A DNA stretch of 64,000 bases from Arthrobacter sp. V1I9 (GCF_030817075.1 NZ_JAUSYU010000001.1:1922001-1986000); one strand, 5' to 3'. Counted from the first letter of the stretch, positions 27,140 to 36,376 are shown. The notes: generated by a model from the sequence alone, not told the origin. Translations and numbers: made by a program.

Positions 27140-30100
27140 ATGCGTATCGACAACCTTCAGGGAACTCCGCGTTTCATCCCTCCCATGAGTCCTCCTGTTC
27201 CTGAGGCAACCGCGGCTTCGGCCGGGGACGGCCCTCCAGCCACGCCGGCTACGGGTGCGGACGTTGTCCTGGAGCGCCGGCTGGCGGATCTGCTCGCATC
27301 GGTGGTGAAGAAGGACGATGTCCCCGTGGACGCCAACTTCTTTTACGAATTGGGCGCGGACTCTCTGGTCATGGCGCAGTTCTGCGCCCGGGTGCGCAAG
27401 CAGCCGGACCTGCCCGCCGTGTCGATCAAGGACATCTACCAGAACCCTACGATCGGCGCTCTGGCAGCGGCTTTGGCACCAACAGAAACGACGGCGCCTG
27501 CGGCGGAATTAATGTCCGCATCTGTGCAGATCCGGCTAGCCGAGTTGCTGGCTGGCGTACTGGGCCGTGAACAGGTCTCCACTGACGCCAACTTTTTCAA
27601 CGACCTGGGCGCGGACTCGCTCGTGATGGCACAGTTCTGTGCCCGGGTGCGCAAGCAGCCGGACCTGCCGCCGGTGTCCATCAAGGACATTTACCAGAAC
27701 CCCACGATCGGCGCTCTGGCAGCGGCTTTGGCACCAACAGAAACGCCGGCGCCTGCGGCGGAATCAATGTCCGCATCTGTGCAGATCCGGCTAGCCGAGT
27801 TGCTGGCTGGCGTACTGGGCCGTGAACAGGTCTCCACTGACGCCAACTTTTTCAACGACCTGGGCGCGGACTCGCTCGTGATGGCACAGTTCTGTGCCCG
27901 GGTTCGCAAGCACCCAGACCTGCCGCCGGTATCGATCAAAGACATCTACCGAACCCCGACGATCTCGGCGCTGGCCTTGGCCCTGGCACCGGCGGACCCG
28001 GCGCCGTCCAGCCCGCCTGCGGTTGCCGGTACACCCACCTCACGCAGAGCACTACCGGAAGCGTCACCCGATCCCGCACCCGAGGCGACCTCTGCGAACA
28101 ACGCGGGGCAAGGGCGACACGGGGCCGTCCCCGCGGTGGTAACTCCGGCCACGACAACCGAGTACTTGACGTGTGGCATGCTGCAGGTGCTGATCTTCCT
28201 TGCCTACACCTATCTTTACGCAGTGATCTTCGAGAAGGGGCTGGAATGGGTCTGGGCGGGTAATACTTTGCCCGACCACTATGTAAGGGGCGCCGGCTTC
28301 GGTGCCGTGACCTTCGTGACCATGTGCACGCTGCCCATCCTGGTCAAATGGGTTCTCATCGGTCGCTGGAGGCCCCAGGAGATTCGCATCTGGAGCCTGG
28401 CCTACGTGCGGTTCTGGTTCGTCAAGACGGCAGTGATGGCCAACCCGCTGGTCCTCTTTGCCGGGTCCCCGCTGTACCTGCTCTACCTGCGCGCCCTGGG
28501 AGCCAAGGTCGGAAAGGGCGCGGTCGTCTTCACCCGTCACATGCCAGTCTGTACCGACATGCTCACGATCGGCGAGCACACGGTTATCGACAAAGAAACC
28601 TTCCTCAGCGGGTACCGCGCCATCAACGGCGTGATCCAGACGGGCCCGGTGTCAATAGGCGGGAATGTCCTCATCGGTGAGAAGGCGGTGCTCGATATCC
28701 GCACCTCGCTCGGCGACGGGGCCCAATTGGGCCACGCCTCGTCCCTCCACGAGGGCCAGTCAGTACCCGCCGGAGAGAGCTGGAACGGATCGCCGGCGAG
28801 GCTAACGAGCACCGACTACCGGATGGTACCCCCGGCTCCCTGCGGCACTTGGCGGAGGGCAAGGTTCGCGGTCCTGCAGTTGGCGAACCGCCTGCTCATA
28901 ACGGTGCCTGTGGCCTTCACTTTCCTGTCTGTGGTCATCGTCGAGGTGCCGTGGACCCGGGAGCTTTTGGACACACCTCACCTGTCACTCGCCAGCTGGT
29001 CTTTCCTGGGTGTCGTCCTGGGGCTGTCCTTGGCGCTATTCCTGGGCGCGATGATCGTGAGCCTGATCTTCGTCATGACCGTCCCGCGACTACTGAACCT
29101 TGCGCTCAAACCGGACCGCGTCTACCCGTTGTACGGTATCCACTACGTCCTGCACCGGGCGATCGGGCGCATCACCAACCGGAAGTTCTTCCACGAGCTA
29201 TTCGGCGACAGCTCCTTCATTGTTCACTACCTGCTGTCCCTCGGATACAAGCTCTCCCCCGTGGTGCAAACCGGTTCCAACTTCGGCACCGAGGTGAAGC
29301 ACGACAACCCTTATCTGAGCGCGGTCGGCCGGGGAACCGTCGTCGCGGCTGGCCTCTCGTTCATCAACGCCAACTACTCCAGCACGGCTTTCAGCGTGTC
29401 GCGGAGCGCCATTGGCGCGAACAGCTTCCTCGGCAACGACATCGTCTACCCCCCGCAGGGCAAGGTGGGCGACAACTGCCTCATCGCGACAAAGGCCCTC
29501 GTCCCGATCGACGGAGAGATCCGGGAGGGCATCGGCCTGCTCGGATCACCTGCTTTCGAAATTCCCCGAACGGTGCAACGGGACAGCGCCTTCATCCGTA
29601 TGGCGCACGACGACGAGTTCCCTCGCCGGCTCGCCGCCAAGAACCGGCACAACCTGGTGAGCATGGCGCTGTTCCTGCTCTCACGCTGGTTCTACACCTT
29701 CGTGGTGCTGCTGGCCTCGCTGACCTCCGTGGACCTGATCCAGCAATTCGGCGCCTTCGCGATCATGGGACTCCCCGTGGTGATGCTGGTTTTCACTGTG
29801 CTGTACTTCGCCTTCGTCGAGCGGGCATCCACGGGATTCCACGGAGTACGGCCAAAGCACTGCTCAATCTACGACATTGACTTCTGGCGGACTGAACGCT
29901 TCTTCAAGCTGTGCGCCCGGGCAAACGTGCACAGGCTGCTCAGCGGCACGCCCTTCAAGGGACCCACTTGGCGGCTCGTCGGCGTCCGTGTGGGTAAGCG
30001 ACTATTCGATGATGGTGCCGGGATGTCCGAGAAGAACATCGTCACCTTGGGAGACAACGTGATACTCAACGCCGGGTCGTACATCCAGTGCCACTCCCAG

Positions 30101-30379
30101 GAGGATTACGCGTTCAAATCCGACGCCACCGTAATCGGTTCGGGCTGCACGCTCGGCGTAGCGACGATGGTGCACTACGGGGTCACCATGGGCGACGGAG
30201 TGGTGCTCGCCCCGGACTCCTTCCTGATGAAGGGCGGGGAGGTCCCGGCCTTCGAGCGTTGGGGAGGCAATCCTGCCGAAGTATTGAGCGCTTCGACCTC
30301 TGGCCTGCCGGCGCTGCCAATCGGCACTGCCTCACCAGCTTCGAGTGGCGGCGCCGCAGGTGCAGTCGCAACGTATTGA
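27140..30379 (+). CDS. Three tandem carrier domains fused to a Pls-type membrane condensation region
   Basis: A 1079-residue protein. Three PCP domains lie at about 43-113, 128-198 and 213-283, each with the phosphopantetheine motif LGADSLVMAQF (Ser75, Ser160, Ser245). After a Pro/Ala linker come six membrane helices (about 345-366, 385-410, 584-605, 624-650, 841-864, 871-895) separating three soluble lobes (about 454-554, 717-808, 967-1041). The lobes have hexapeptide, left-handed beta-helix character. This is the membrane half of epsilon-poly-L-lysine synthetase (Pls), which repeatedly joins carrier-bound amino acids without a classical condensation domain. Unlike Pls, no adenylation domain is attached; it is encoded next door. 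ATG 27140 is preferred over GTG 27134 for AAGG spacing. Confidence 0.88.
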   Translation: MRIDNLQGTPRFIPPMSPPVPEATAASAGDGPPATPATGADVVLERRLADLLASVVKKDDVPVDANFFYELGADSLVMAQFCARVRKQPDLPAVSIKDIYQNPTIGALAAALAPTETTAPAAELMSASVQIRLAELLAGVLGREQVSTDANFFNDLGADSLVMAQFCARVRKQPDLPPVSIKDIYQNPTIGALAAALAPTETPAPAAESMSASVQIRLAELLAGVLGREQVSTDANFFNDLGADSLVMAQFCARVRKHPDLPPVSIKDIYRTPTISALALALAPADPAPSSPPAVAGTPTSRRALPEASPDPAPEATSANNAGQGRHGAVPAVVTPATTTEYLTCGMLQVLIFLAYTYLYAVIFEKGLEWVWAGNTLPDHYVRGAGFGAVTFVTMCTLPILVKWVLIGRWRPQEIRIWSLAYVRFWFVKTAVMANPLVLFAGSPLYLLYLRALGAKVGKGAVVFTRHMPVCTDMLTIGEHTVIDKETFLSGYRAINGVIQTGPVSIGGNVLIGEKAVLDIRTSLGDGAQLGHASSLHEGQSVPAGESWNGSPARLTSTDYRMVPPAPCGTWRRARFAVLQLANRLLITVPVAFTFLSVVIVEVPWTRELLDTPHLSLASWSFLGVVLGLSLALFLGAMIVSLIFVMTVPRLLNLALKPDRVYPLYGIHYVLHRAIGRITNRKFFHELFGDSSFIVHYLLSLGYKLSPVVQTGSNFGTEVKHDNPYLSAVGRGTVVAAGLSFINANYSSTAFSVSRSAIGANSFLGNDIVYPPQGKVGDNCLIATKALVPIDGEIREGIGLLGSPAFEIPRTVQRDSAFIRMAHDDEFPRRLAAKNRHNLVSMALFLLSRWFYTFVVLLASLTSVDLIQQFGAFAIMGLPVVMLVFTVLYFAFVERASTGFHGVRPKHCSIYDIDFWRTERFFKLCARANVHRLLSGTPFKGPTWRLVGVRVGKRLFDDGAGMSEKNIVTLGDNVILNAGSYIQCHSQEDYAFKSDATVIGSGCTLGVATMVHYGVTMGDGVVLAPDSFLMKGGEVPAFERWGGNPAEVLSASTSGLPALPIGTASPASSGGAAGAVATY
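27449..27903 (+). repeat. 255-bp tandem duplication encoding carrier domains 2 and 3
   Basis: The DNA from 27449-27648 recurs at 27704-27903 with only about two or three base changes, a spacing of exactly 255 bp (85 codons). Carrier domain 1 is similar in protein but has diverged at the DNA level. The duplication of domain 2/3 is therefore recent, or kept alike by gene conversion. Confidence 0.9.
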
Positions 30380-30395
30380 TCGAGGAGACCACAAT

Positions 30396-33011
30396 ATGGA
30401 TGTGCTGACTGACGAGCAACGCGACTTCTGGCGGGGCATGCTCGCCGGAGGCGGGCACACTGCCGTCCCGCGATGGACCCTAAATCCCCACCCCGGACTG
30501 GACGAGCACCACGAGACCCTCCCTCATAATCTTGTAGGGACCTTACGTCGCCTGGCGGACAGCCTTGGGACGACCCTGGACGTTCTGTTGCTGGCCGCCC
30601 ACGCCAAAGTGGTCGCAGTGTTGGCAGGGGAGCGGGAAATCGTCATCGGGTATGCAGTAGCTCCCGGGCACCAGCCGCTGCCCTGCCGATTGACCACCGA
30701 ACCAACGTCTTGGCGGGCGCTCCTGGTGGAAGTGGGTCGCCGGGAGCGGGAGTGCCGCCAGCACCTTGAGGCCGGAGGTTACGAGGATCTCCTCGACGGC
30801 CTCTGCCTGGAGCTAAACCTGAGCCGCCCGCTCTTTGAGACCGTGTTCGACCCGCGGGACGCCCTGAGGGAGCTGACCGAGGACACGGTTCTGCAGGTGG
30901 CGATGATATCCGAGGGCATCACCGGCGCCCGTTTGCAGCTGCGGTATCGCAGCGACGCTCTCGACGCTACCGCCGCAGCGCGCATTGCCGGCTACCACGT
31001 GGCTGCTTTGAGAGCCATCGCGGCGCACACCGACGAAGATCATGACCGCGTGTGCCTGCTCGCCCCTGAGGAATTGCGACTCCAACTGGAGGAGTTGGCG
31101 GGGCCCAGGCGGGAGCTACCGGACCTGCGGGTGCACGAGATCTTCGAACAGCGAACCGAGTCCGATCCGGAGGCCGTCGCTGCCATTCACGGCGAATGCA
31201 GCCTGACCTACCGCGAGCTGAACGCCCGGGCGAACCGGCTGGGCAGGGCGCTGCAGGCTCGCGGACTCGACCACGAGACAGTGGTCACCGTAGTGATGGA
31301 GCGCAATTTGGATTGGATGGTGACCGTTCTGGCCATCTGGAAAGCCGGGCTCGCGTACCTACCGCTCGAGCCGCACTTCCCGCCCGAGCGCATGGCCACG
31401 GCCATATCGCGGGCGGAGTCACCACTTGTCATTACAGAGCGCGCCAGTACCGCGACGCTTGACCAAGCGCTCGCCACCCTGCCGGACGTGGAGGAGCTTT
31501 TCGTCGAAGTACTCGCCGCCGAGGACCACGCCGAGGGGAACCTCGGCGTGGTCGTTGCCCCGAACCAGCTCGCGTACATCCTGTTCACGTCCGGGTCTAC
31601 CGGGCAGCCGAAGGGTGTGATGTGCGAGCACGCCGGGATGCTGAACCACATCTATGCCAAAATCGACGACCTCGGAGTGCGCGAAGGCGAGGTCATCCCT
31701 CAAACCGGTCCACAATGCTTCGACATCTCGGTGTGGCAGCTGGTGGCAGCCTTGCTCGTCGGCGGGCGGACCCTGTTCGTCGACCAGGACGCGATTCTCG
31801 ACGTCGAGCGGTTCGTTGACACGGTTCTGGATGGGCGGGCAGGCGTGATTCAGGTTGTTCCGTCATACCTTGAGGTCATTGTGTCTTTCCTGGAGCAAAA
31901 CCCACGGAAGCTGCCGGACCTGCACTGCGTGTGCCCCACCGGCGACTTCCTGAAGAAGGAGCTCGTCCAGCGTTGGTTCGCGCTCTACCCTGATGTTCCG
32001 GTCGTCAACACGTATGGGCTCACGGAGACGTCGGACGACGCGGTCCACGAGATTATGGACCGGGCCCCGGCAGGGCCACGGGTGCCCCTCGGAAGGCCGA
32101 TCAACAATGTACACGTTGACGTGGTCGACGAGTACGGCAGTCCGGTACCGCTCGGGGCGCCTGGGCTGATTGTGTTCTCTGGCGTGTGTGTGGGCCGCGG
32201 GTACGTCAACGATGCAGAGCGAACCGACGCGATGTTCGGCCCAGACCCGAACCGTGCCGGTGAGCGCGTCTGCCGTACCGGCGATTATGGCCGGTGGATG
32301 CCGGACGGAAAGCTCGATTTCCTGGGACGGCGCGACAACCAGGTGAAGATCAGGGGATTCCGGATCGAAATCGGAGAGATCGAGAATGCCCTGCTTCGAG
32401 TGCCTGAAGTTCGCGACGGCGCTGTCGTCGTCGGGGAGGGCGCGGATCAGGTTAAGTTCCTCGTGGCCTTTTACTCGGGCCGACGGCCACTCGAGATCGC
32501 CGAGTTGCGCAAGCAGATGGCGTCGCAAGTACCGGACTACATGGTCCCGTCGGCGTACCGGTGGCAGGAGAGCCTGCCTTTGACCGGCAACGGGAAAATC
32601 GACCGGAAATCCCTAGCCGGCATGGCGCAGGAAATCGTTCCCGAGGCCGGCCAGGCCACTGACGCCCTGTCGGCCACCGAGCAGCGGCTCGCGGAGGCCT
32701 GGGCGACGGTGCTCGGACTGCCCGCCGCCAGGATCGGTGGACAGGATTCCTTCTTTGCGCTGGGTGGGACCTCGCTGTCCGCAGTGAAACTCGCTGTACT
32801 GCTCAAGCGTGCTGTGTCGATCAAGGACATCCTGCAGACGCCCGTCCTGTCGGACCTGGCAGCCCTGCTTGAGGCCTCCTCTTTGGCAGACACTGCCCTT
32901 CCGCCCGCACTGCGTCCGGTGCCAGCCGCCGCGGAGCCCGATTCCGTGGCCCCGGTGGGAGGACCGGTGGGCCATTGCCACCCACTACCCGTGAAACGAA
33001 AGGACCTCTGA
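30396..33011 (+). CDS. NRPS: half condensation domain, adenylation domain, carrier domain
   Basis: An 871-residue protein. Residues 1-215 resemble only the C-terminal lobe of a condensation domain and lack HHxxxDG. An adenylation domain follows with A3 LFTSGSTGQPKG (about 396), A5 NTYGLTETSDD (538-548), A8 RRDNQVKIRGFRIEIGE and the A10 Lys734 (GNGKIDRKSL). By alignment with GrsA the pocket residues are D443, I444, W447, Q486, C513, T515, T539, D547, D548, K734. Two acidic residues at the pocket end fit a diamino acid. A carrier domain with Ser793 (LGGTSLS) ends it; there is no thioesterase. AGGAG precedes ATG 30396. The stop overlaps the next start (TGATG). Confidence 0.9.
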   Translation: MDVLTDEQRDFWRGMLAGGGHTAVPRWTLNPHPGLDEHHETLPHNLVGTLRRLADSLGTTLDVLLLAAHAKVVAVLAGEREIVIGYAVAPGHQPLPCRLTTEPTSWRALLVEVGRRERECRQHLEAGGYEDLLDGLCLELNLSRPLFETVFDPRDALRELTEDTVLQVAMISEGITGARLQLRYRSDALDATAAARIAGYHVAALRAIAAHTDEDHDRVCLLAPEELRLQLEELAGPRRELPDLRVHEIFEQRTESDPEAVAAIHGECSLTYRELNARANRLGRALQARGLDHETVVTVVMERNLDWMVTVLAIWKAGLAYLPLEPHFPPERMATAISRAESPLVITERASTATLDQALATLPDVEELFVEVLAAEDHAEGNLGVVVAPNQLAYILFTSGSTGQPKGVMCEHAGMLNHIYAKIDDLGVREGEVIPQTGPQCFDISVWQLVAALLVGGRTLFVDQDAILDVERFVDTVLDGRAGVIQVVPSYLEVIVSFLEQNPRKLPDLHCVCPTGDFLKKELVQRWFALYPDVPVVNTYGLTETSDDAVHEIMDRAPAGPRVPLGRPINNVHVDVVDEYGSPVPLGAPGLIVFSGVCVGRGYVNDAERTDAMFGPDPNRAGERVCRTGDYGRWMPDGKLDFLGRRDNQVKIRGFRIEIGEIENALLRVPEVRDGAVVVGEGADQVKFLVAFYSGRRPLEIAELRKQMASQVPDYMVPSAYRWQESLPLTGNGKIDRKSLAGMAQEIVPEAGQATDALSATEQRLAEAWATVLGLPAARIGGQDSFFALGGTSLSAVKLAVLLKRAVSIKDILQTPVLSDLAALLEASSLADTALPPALRPVPAAAEPDSVAPVGGPVGHCHPLPVKRKDL

Positions 33012-34012
33012 TGTCTTCGCCTTCACCCAGAATTGGGTTTGACCTTGAACGCCAAGCCGGCCAGCCACAGATGCTCGCCGTGGAATACGGCCACGATCCC
33101 GTCCAGTGGGCCGAACAGCACCAGGAGTCCCTGCGCATGGCGGTAGCGGAGCACGGCGCTGTGCTGGTACGCGGCCTCGCCCTCAGGGATCCGGCCGAAG
33201 TTGCGGATGTCTTTCATGGGCTGGTCCCGGGCGGCCTCATGCCGGACCGGGAGGCTTTTGCCGCACGGCAGCCCTATCTCGACGGCGTCTACTCTTCCCT
33301 GAAGTGGCCTGCTAACCAGTCCATGTGCATGCACCACGAGCTCAGCTACGCGCTCGAGTTCCCCGGTCTGATGCTTTTCGGCTGCCTTCAGGCTCCGAGC
33401 GCCGGTGGCGTGACCGGCGTGGCGGACTCCCGCGCAGTGCTCAACGCCCTGCCCCGGGACATCGTCGAGCGGTTCGAAAGCGAGGGGTGGCTGCTCACGC
33501 GCAGCTACAACGAGGACATCGGGGCCAGCTACGAGGAAGCGTTCGGGGTGGACGACCGCGCCGCCGTCGAGGAGTACTGCCGCGCCCACGCGATTGAGTT
33601 CGAGTGGCAGCCCGACGGAGAGCTCCGCACGCGGCAACGGCGCCCCGCCGTAGTCCGGCACCCCCTGACGGGCGAGCGCTGCTGGTTCAACCAGATCGCT
33701 TTCCTAAGCGAATGGACGATCGCCCCCGAAGTGCGGGAGTACCTCGTCGACGTCTACGGTGCCGACGGGCTGCCCTTCAATACCCGCTTCGGCAACGGGG
33801 AACCTATAGGCAAGGACATTGTTGCCCTCTTGAACGACGTCTACGAGGCAAACACGCTGCGGACCCCTTGGGAGTCCGGCGACCTCATGTTGGTCGACAA
33901 CATCCGCATGGCCCACAGCCGGGAGGCCTATGAGGGGCCTCGGGAGGTACTGGTCGGCATGGCCGAGCCCCGCAATGTCTTTGACCTTGTTACTGAGGAT
34001 GGTGCCCGATGA
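33011..34012 (+). CDS. TauD/TfdA-family Fe(II)/2-oxoglutarate oxygenase
   Basis: A 333-residue protein. MCMHHELSYA gives an HxE metal pair (His108, Glu110), as in the amino acid hydroxylases AsnO and VioC, instead of the usual HxD. The distal ligand His302 is in DNIRMAHSREAYEGPR, with Arg311 for 2-oxoglutarate. It is coupled to the NRPS gene upstream and to sbnB downstream (ATGA). It most likely oxidises a free or carrier-bound amino acid of this pathway. Hydroxylation at C3 of diaminopropionate would give an unstable carbinolamine, so another carbon or another residue may be the target. Confidence 0.85.
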   Translation: MSSPSPRIGFDLERQAGQPQMLAVEYGHDPVQWAEQHQESLRMAVAEHGAVLVRGLALRDPAEVADVFHGLVPGGLMPDREAFAARQPYLDGVYSSLKWPANQSMCMHHELSYALEFPGLMLFGCLQAPSAGGVTGVADSRAVLNALPRDIVERFESEGWLLTRSYNEDIGASYEEAFGVDDRAAVEEYCRAHAIEFEWQPDGELRTRQRRPAVVRHPLTGERCWFNQIAFLSEWTIAPEVREYLVDVYGADGLPFNTRFGNGEPIGKDIVALLNDVYEANTLRTPWESGDLMLVDNIRMAHSREAYEGPREVLVGMAEPRNVFDLVTEDGAR

Positions 34013-35076
34013 CCGACTACGCGATTACCCCGGCAGCTCCCGCGTCTGAGCCGAAAACGGTCCCGCCGTTCGCGGTCATTCCCGGGGCACAGGTGCAGGA
34101 GGTGCTCAGGGGCCGTGAGAAGCAGGTGATCGAACTGGTCGAGCAGACTTACCGGACGCACGCAGCTGGCGACTCGGTAAACCCTCCGTCATACTTCCTG
34201 CGCTTTCCGGACCGGCCCTCCGCGCGAATTATCGCCCTGCCCGCCTCGGTTGGAGGTGACGTAGGAGTCGACGGTATCAAGTGGGTCTCCAGCTTCCCGG
34301 ACAACGTGGCGTTGGGGATACCCCGCGCCTCCGCGGTTCTGATACTCAATGACCCGGCAACGGGCTACCCCTTCGCCTGCATGGAGAGCTCCATCATCAG
34401 CGCCTCCAGGACCGCGGCGTCGGCTGCCGCAGCCGCGGACTGGCTCAGCCGCGGACGAGGACGTCCACGGAGCATCGGGTTCTTCGGGGTCGGCCTCATT
34501 GCCCGCTACATCCATACCTTCCTGGACGCATCCGGCTGGTCCTTTGATGACATCGGGGTGTATGACCTCTTGGGCGCAAGCGCGGAGGGATTCAAGGGCT
34601 ACCTTGAACGCAGCGGCACGGCGGCCCGCGTGACGGTTCATGATGGTCCCGAACAACTGATACGGAGCAGCGACGTAATCGTGTTCGCTACCATAGCGGG
34701 CCAGCCGCACGTGCACCAGGTGGCGTGGTTTGAGCACAACCCGCTGGTACTTCACGTGTCCCTGCGCGACCTCGCCCCGGAGATCCTGTTGGCGTCGACC
34801 AACATCCTTGACGACATCGACCACTGCCTGAAGGCCGGAACGTCTGCCCACCTCGTGGAGCAGATGGTCGGTCACCGGGACTTCGTGGACGGCACCCTGG
34901 CCGATGTCATGGCCGGCAGTGTCTCGCTGGCGGACGACCGCCCGGTGGTGTTCTCACCGTTCGGCCTGGGCGTGCTCGACTTGGCGTTGGGTAAGTACGT
35001 CTATGACGAAGTTGCCCGTAGCGGCCAGCTCGGCGTAATCGACGACTTCTTCTCGGAGCTGCGTCGGTATGGCTAA
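34009..35076 (+). CDS. sbnB: SbnB-like ACEGA dehydrogenase (2,3-diaminopropionate synthesis)
   Basis: A 355-residue member of the ornithine cyclodeaminase/mu-crystallin family. A Rossmann segment GFFGVGLIARYIH binds NAD, and MESSIISASRTAASAAAAA is the conserved substrate region. Paired with SbnA in one operon it should split ACEGA oxidatively to L-2,3-diaminopropionate and 2-oxoglutarate. The 2-oxoglutarate released could also feed the neighbouring oxygenase. The start overlaps the oxygenase stop by four bases. Confidence 0.9.
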   Translation: MTDYAITPAAPASEPKTVPPFAVIPGAQVQEVLRGREKQVIELVEQTYRTHAAGDSVNPPSYFLRFPDRPSARIIALPASVGGDVGVDGIKWVSSFPDNVALGIPRASAVLILNDPATGYPFACMESSIISASRTAASAAAAADWLSRGRGRPRSIGFFGVGLIARYIHTFLDASGWSFDDIGVYDLLGASAEGFKGYLERSGTAARVTVHDGPEQLIRSSDVIVFATIAGQPHVHQVAWFEHNPLVLHVSLRDLAPEILLASTNILDDIDHCLKAGTSAHLVEQMVGHRDFVDGTLADVMAGSVSLADDRPVVFSPFGLGVLDLALGKYVYDEVARSGQLGVIDDFFSELRRYG

Positions 35077-35115
35077 CGTGGAACGCCCGGACCCGCGAGA
35101 GGAGGCATCTGCGGC

Positions 35116-36279
35116 ATGGGCAGAGTGACAGGCTCAGTACGTACCTCCGGGTGCGAGTGGCTGCAGTACGACTATGGTCCCGGTTTGGTTCCGGAAGAGG
35201 GGCTTGGAGCATTCACGATGTGGCGGTACCGCCACCTCCTGCCCATGTCCGATGGGCCGGTGGCTTATCCCCTGCCTATCGGAGGCACGCCGCTGCTTCC
35301 GGCCCCGGCGCTAAGAGCCGCCTTGGGGACACCGTCCCTGTGGCTCAAGGATGAGACCCGCGGCCCTACGGCGTCGAACAAAGACCGGGCTACTGCGCTG
35401 GTGATTGAGGACGGGTTGCGGCACGGCTTGGACACCATCACGACGGCTTCAACGGGCAACGCCGCAGTTGCGACGGCGTTCGGGGCGGCAGCCGCGGGAA
35501 TGCGTGCAGCCATCTTTGTATCGATCGATTGTCAGGAGGACAAACTCGGACTGATGACTCAGGCCGGGGCATGGGTGTTCCAGGTGCCTGATGGCTACGC
35601 GGCCGCCGTCGACCTGTCTCGCGCAGCGGTCGAGGAGTTCGGGTGGGTGGACCGGAACACCGGAGTGAATCCCCTGACGACCGAAGCCAAGAAGACCGTG
35701 GCGCTGGAGGTCTGGGAGCAGCTTGGCCGCCGGATGCCGGACGTGATGATCGCTCCGGTGGGGGACGGTCCCACTCTCGCCGCACTCGAAAAGGGCTTCG
35801 CCGAGTTGGTTGCGTGTGGAGTTGCCGCCAGTATGCCCCGCCTGGTCGGTGTGCAGGCTCGGGCCTGCCAACCGCTCGTGCGCGCTTGGCAGGGGACCGA
35901 TCCAGCACCTGACGAACTGGACCCGGGGTCCACGTTGGCTGACGGGATCGCCGTCCTGCGGCCCGCCATCGGCGATGCCGTGCTCCGAGCCGTACGTTCC
36001 AGTGGCGGCGCGATGGTCGCGGTGAGCGATTCTGAGCTCATGGACGCTGTCGGTTTGCTGGCCTCGACGGCGGGCGTCGGTGCGGAGCCGGCCGGTGCAG
36101 CCTCGCTGGCGGGCTTGCGGAGTGCTCTGCGTGAGGGGTTGGTGGACGGCAATGAAAGCGTCGTCGTGCTGGTCACCGGCCGCGAGATCAAGGCGGCGGG
36201 CTCCCCAAGCCGGGGCAGGGTCGCAGTGGCCGACCGGCTGGATGACGTACGGGAAGCATTCGGAAGGGTTCCCCTGTAA
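35116..36279 (+). CDS. Threonine-synthase-like PLP enzyme
   Basis: A 387-residue fold-type II PLP protein. The PLP lysine is Lys89 (GPTASNKDRA), followed by ASTGNAA and a phosphate-binding APVGDGPTLAA loop; LKDETRGPT is typical of threonine synthase and diaminopropionate ammonia-lyase relatives. It starts at ATG 35116 after GAGGAGG, 39 bp past sbnB. Possible roles are a second beta-replacement giving another diamino acid, or eliminating an amino or phospho group from a pathway intermediate. It differs enough from SbnA that both are unlikely to do the same step. Confidence 0.75.
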   Translation: MGRVTGSVRTSGCEWLQYDYGPGLVPEEGLGAFTMWRYRHLLPMSDGPVAYPLPIGGTPLLPAPALRAALGTPSLWLKDETRGPTASNKDRATALVIEDGLRHGLDTITTASTGNAAVATAFGAAAAGMRAAIFVSIDCQEDKLGLMTQAGAWVFQVPDGYAAAVDLSRAAVEEFGWVDRNTGVNPLTTEAKKTVALEVWEQLGRRMPDVMIAPVGDGPTLAALEKGFAELVACGVAASMPRLVGVQARACQPLVRAWQGTDPAPDELDPGSTLADGIAVLRPAIGDAVLRAVRSSGGAMVAVSDSELMDAVGLLASTAGVGAEPAGAASLAGLRSALREGLVDGNESVVVLVTGREIKAAGSPSRGRVAVADRLDDVREAFGRVPL

Positions 36280-36343
36280 CGGGATCTCTGTAAGTGACCC
36301 ATGGCGCAAGAAAGGAAGAGATGACGCAATAAGGAGCAGTCTC

Positions 36344-36376
36344 ATGCCGGCAAGCAGCCATACCACCGATGACTAG
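36344..36376 (+). other. Possible 10-residue mini-peptide frame
   Basis: In the 181-bp gap before the LuxE-like gene, AAGGAG precedes ATG by 8 bases and the frame reads MPASSHTTDD then stop. Two shorter start-stop frames lie just upstream (36301-36324 and the next 12 bases). This could be a leader for translation control or chance. Confidence 0.2.
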
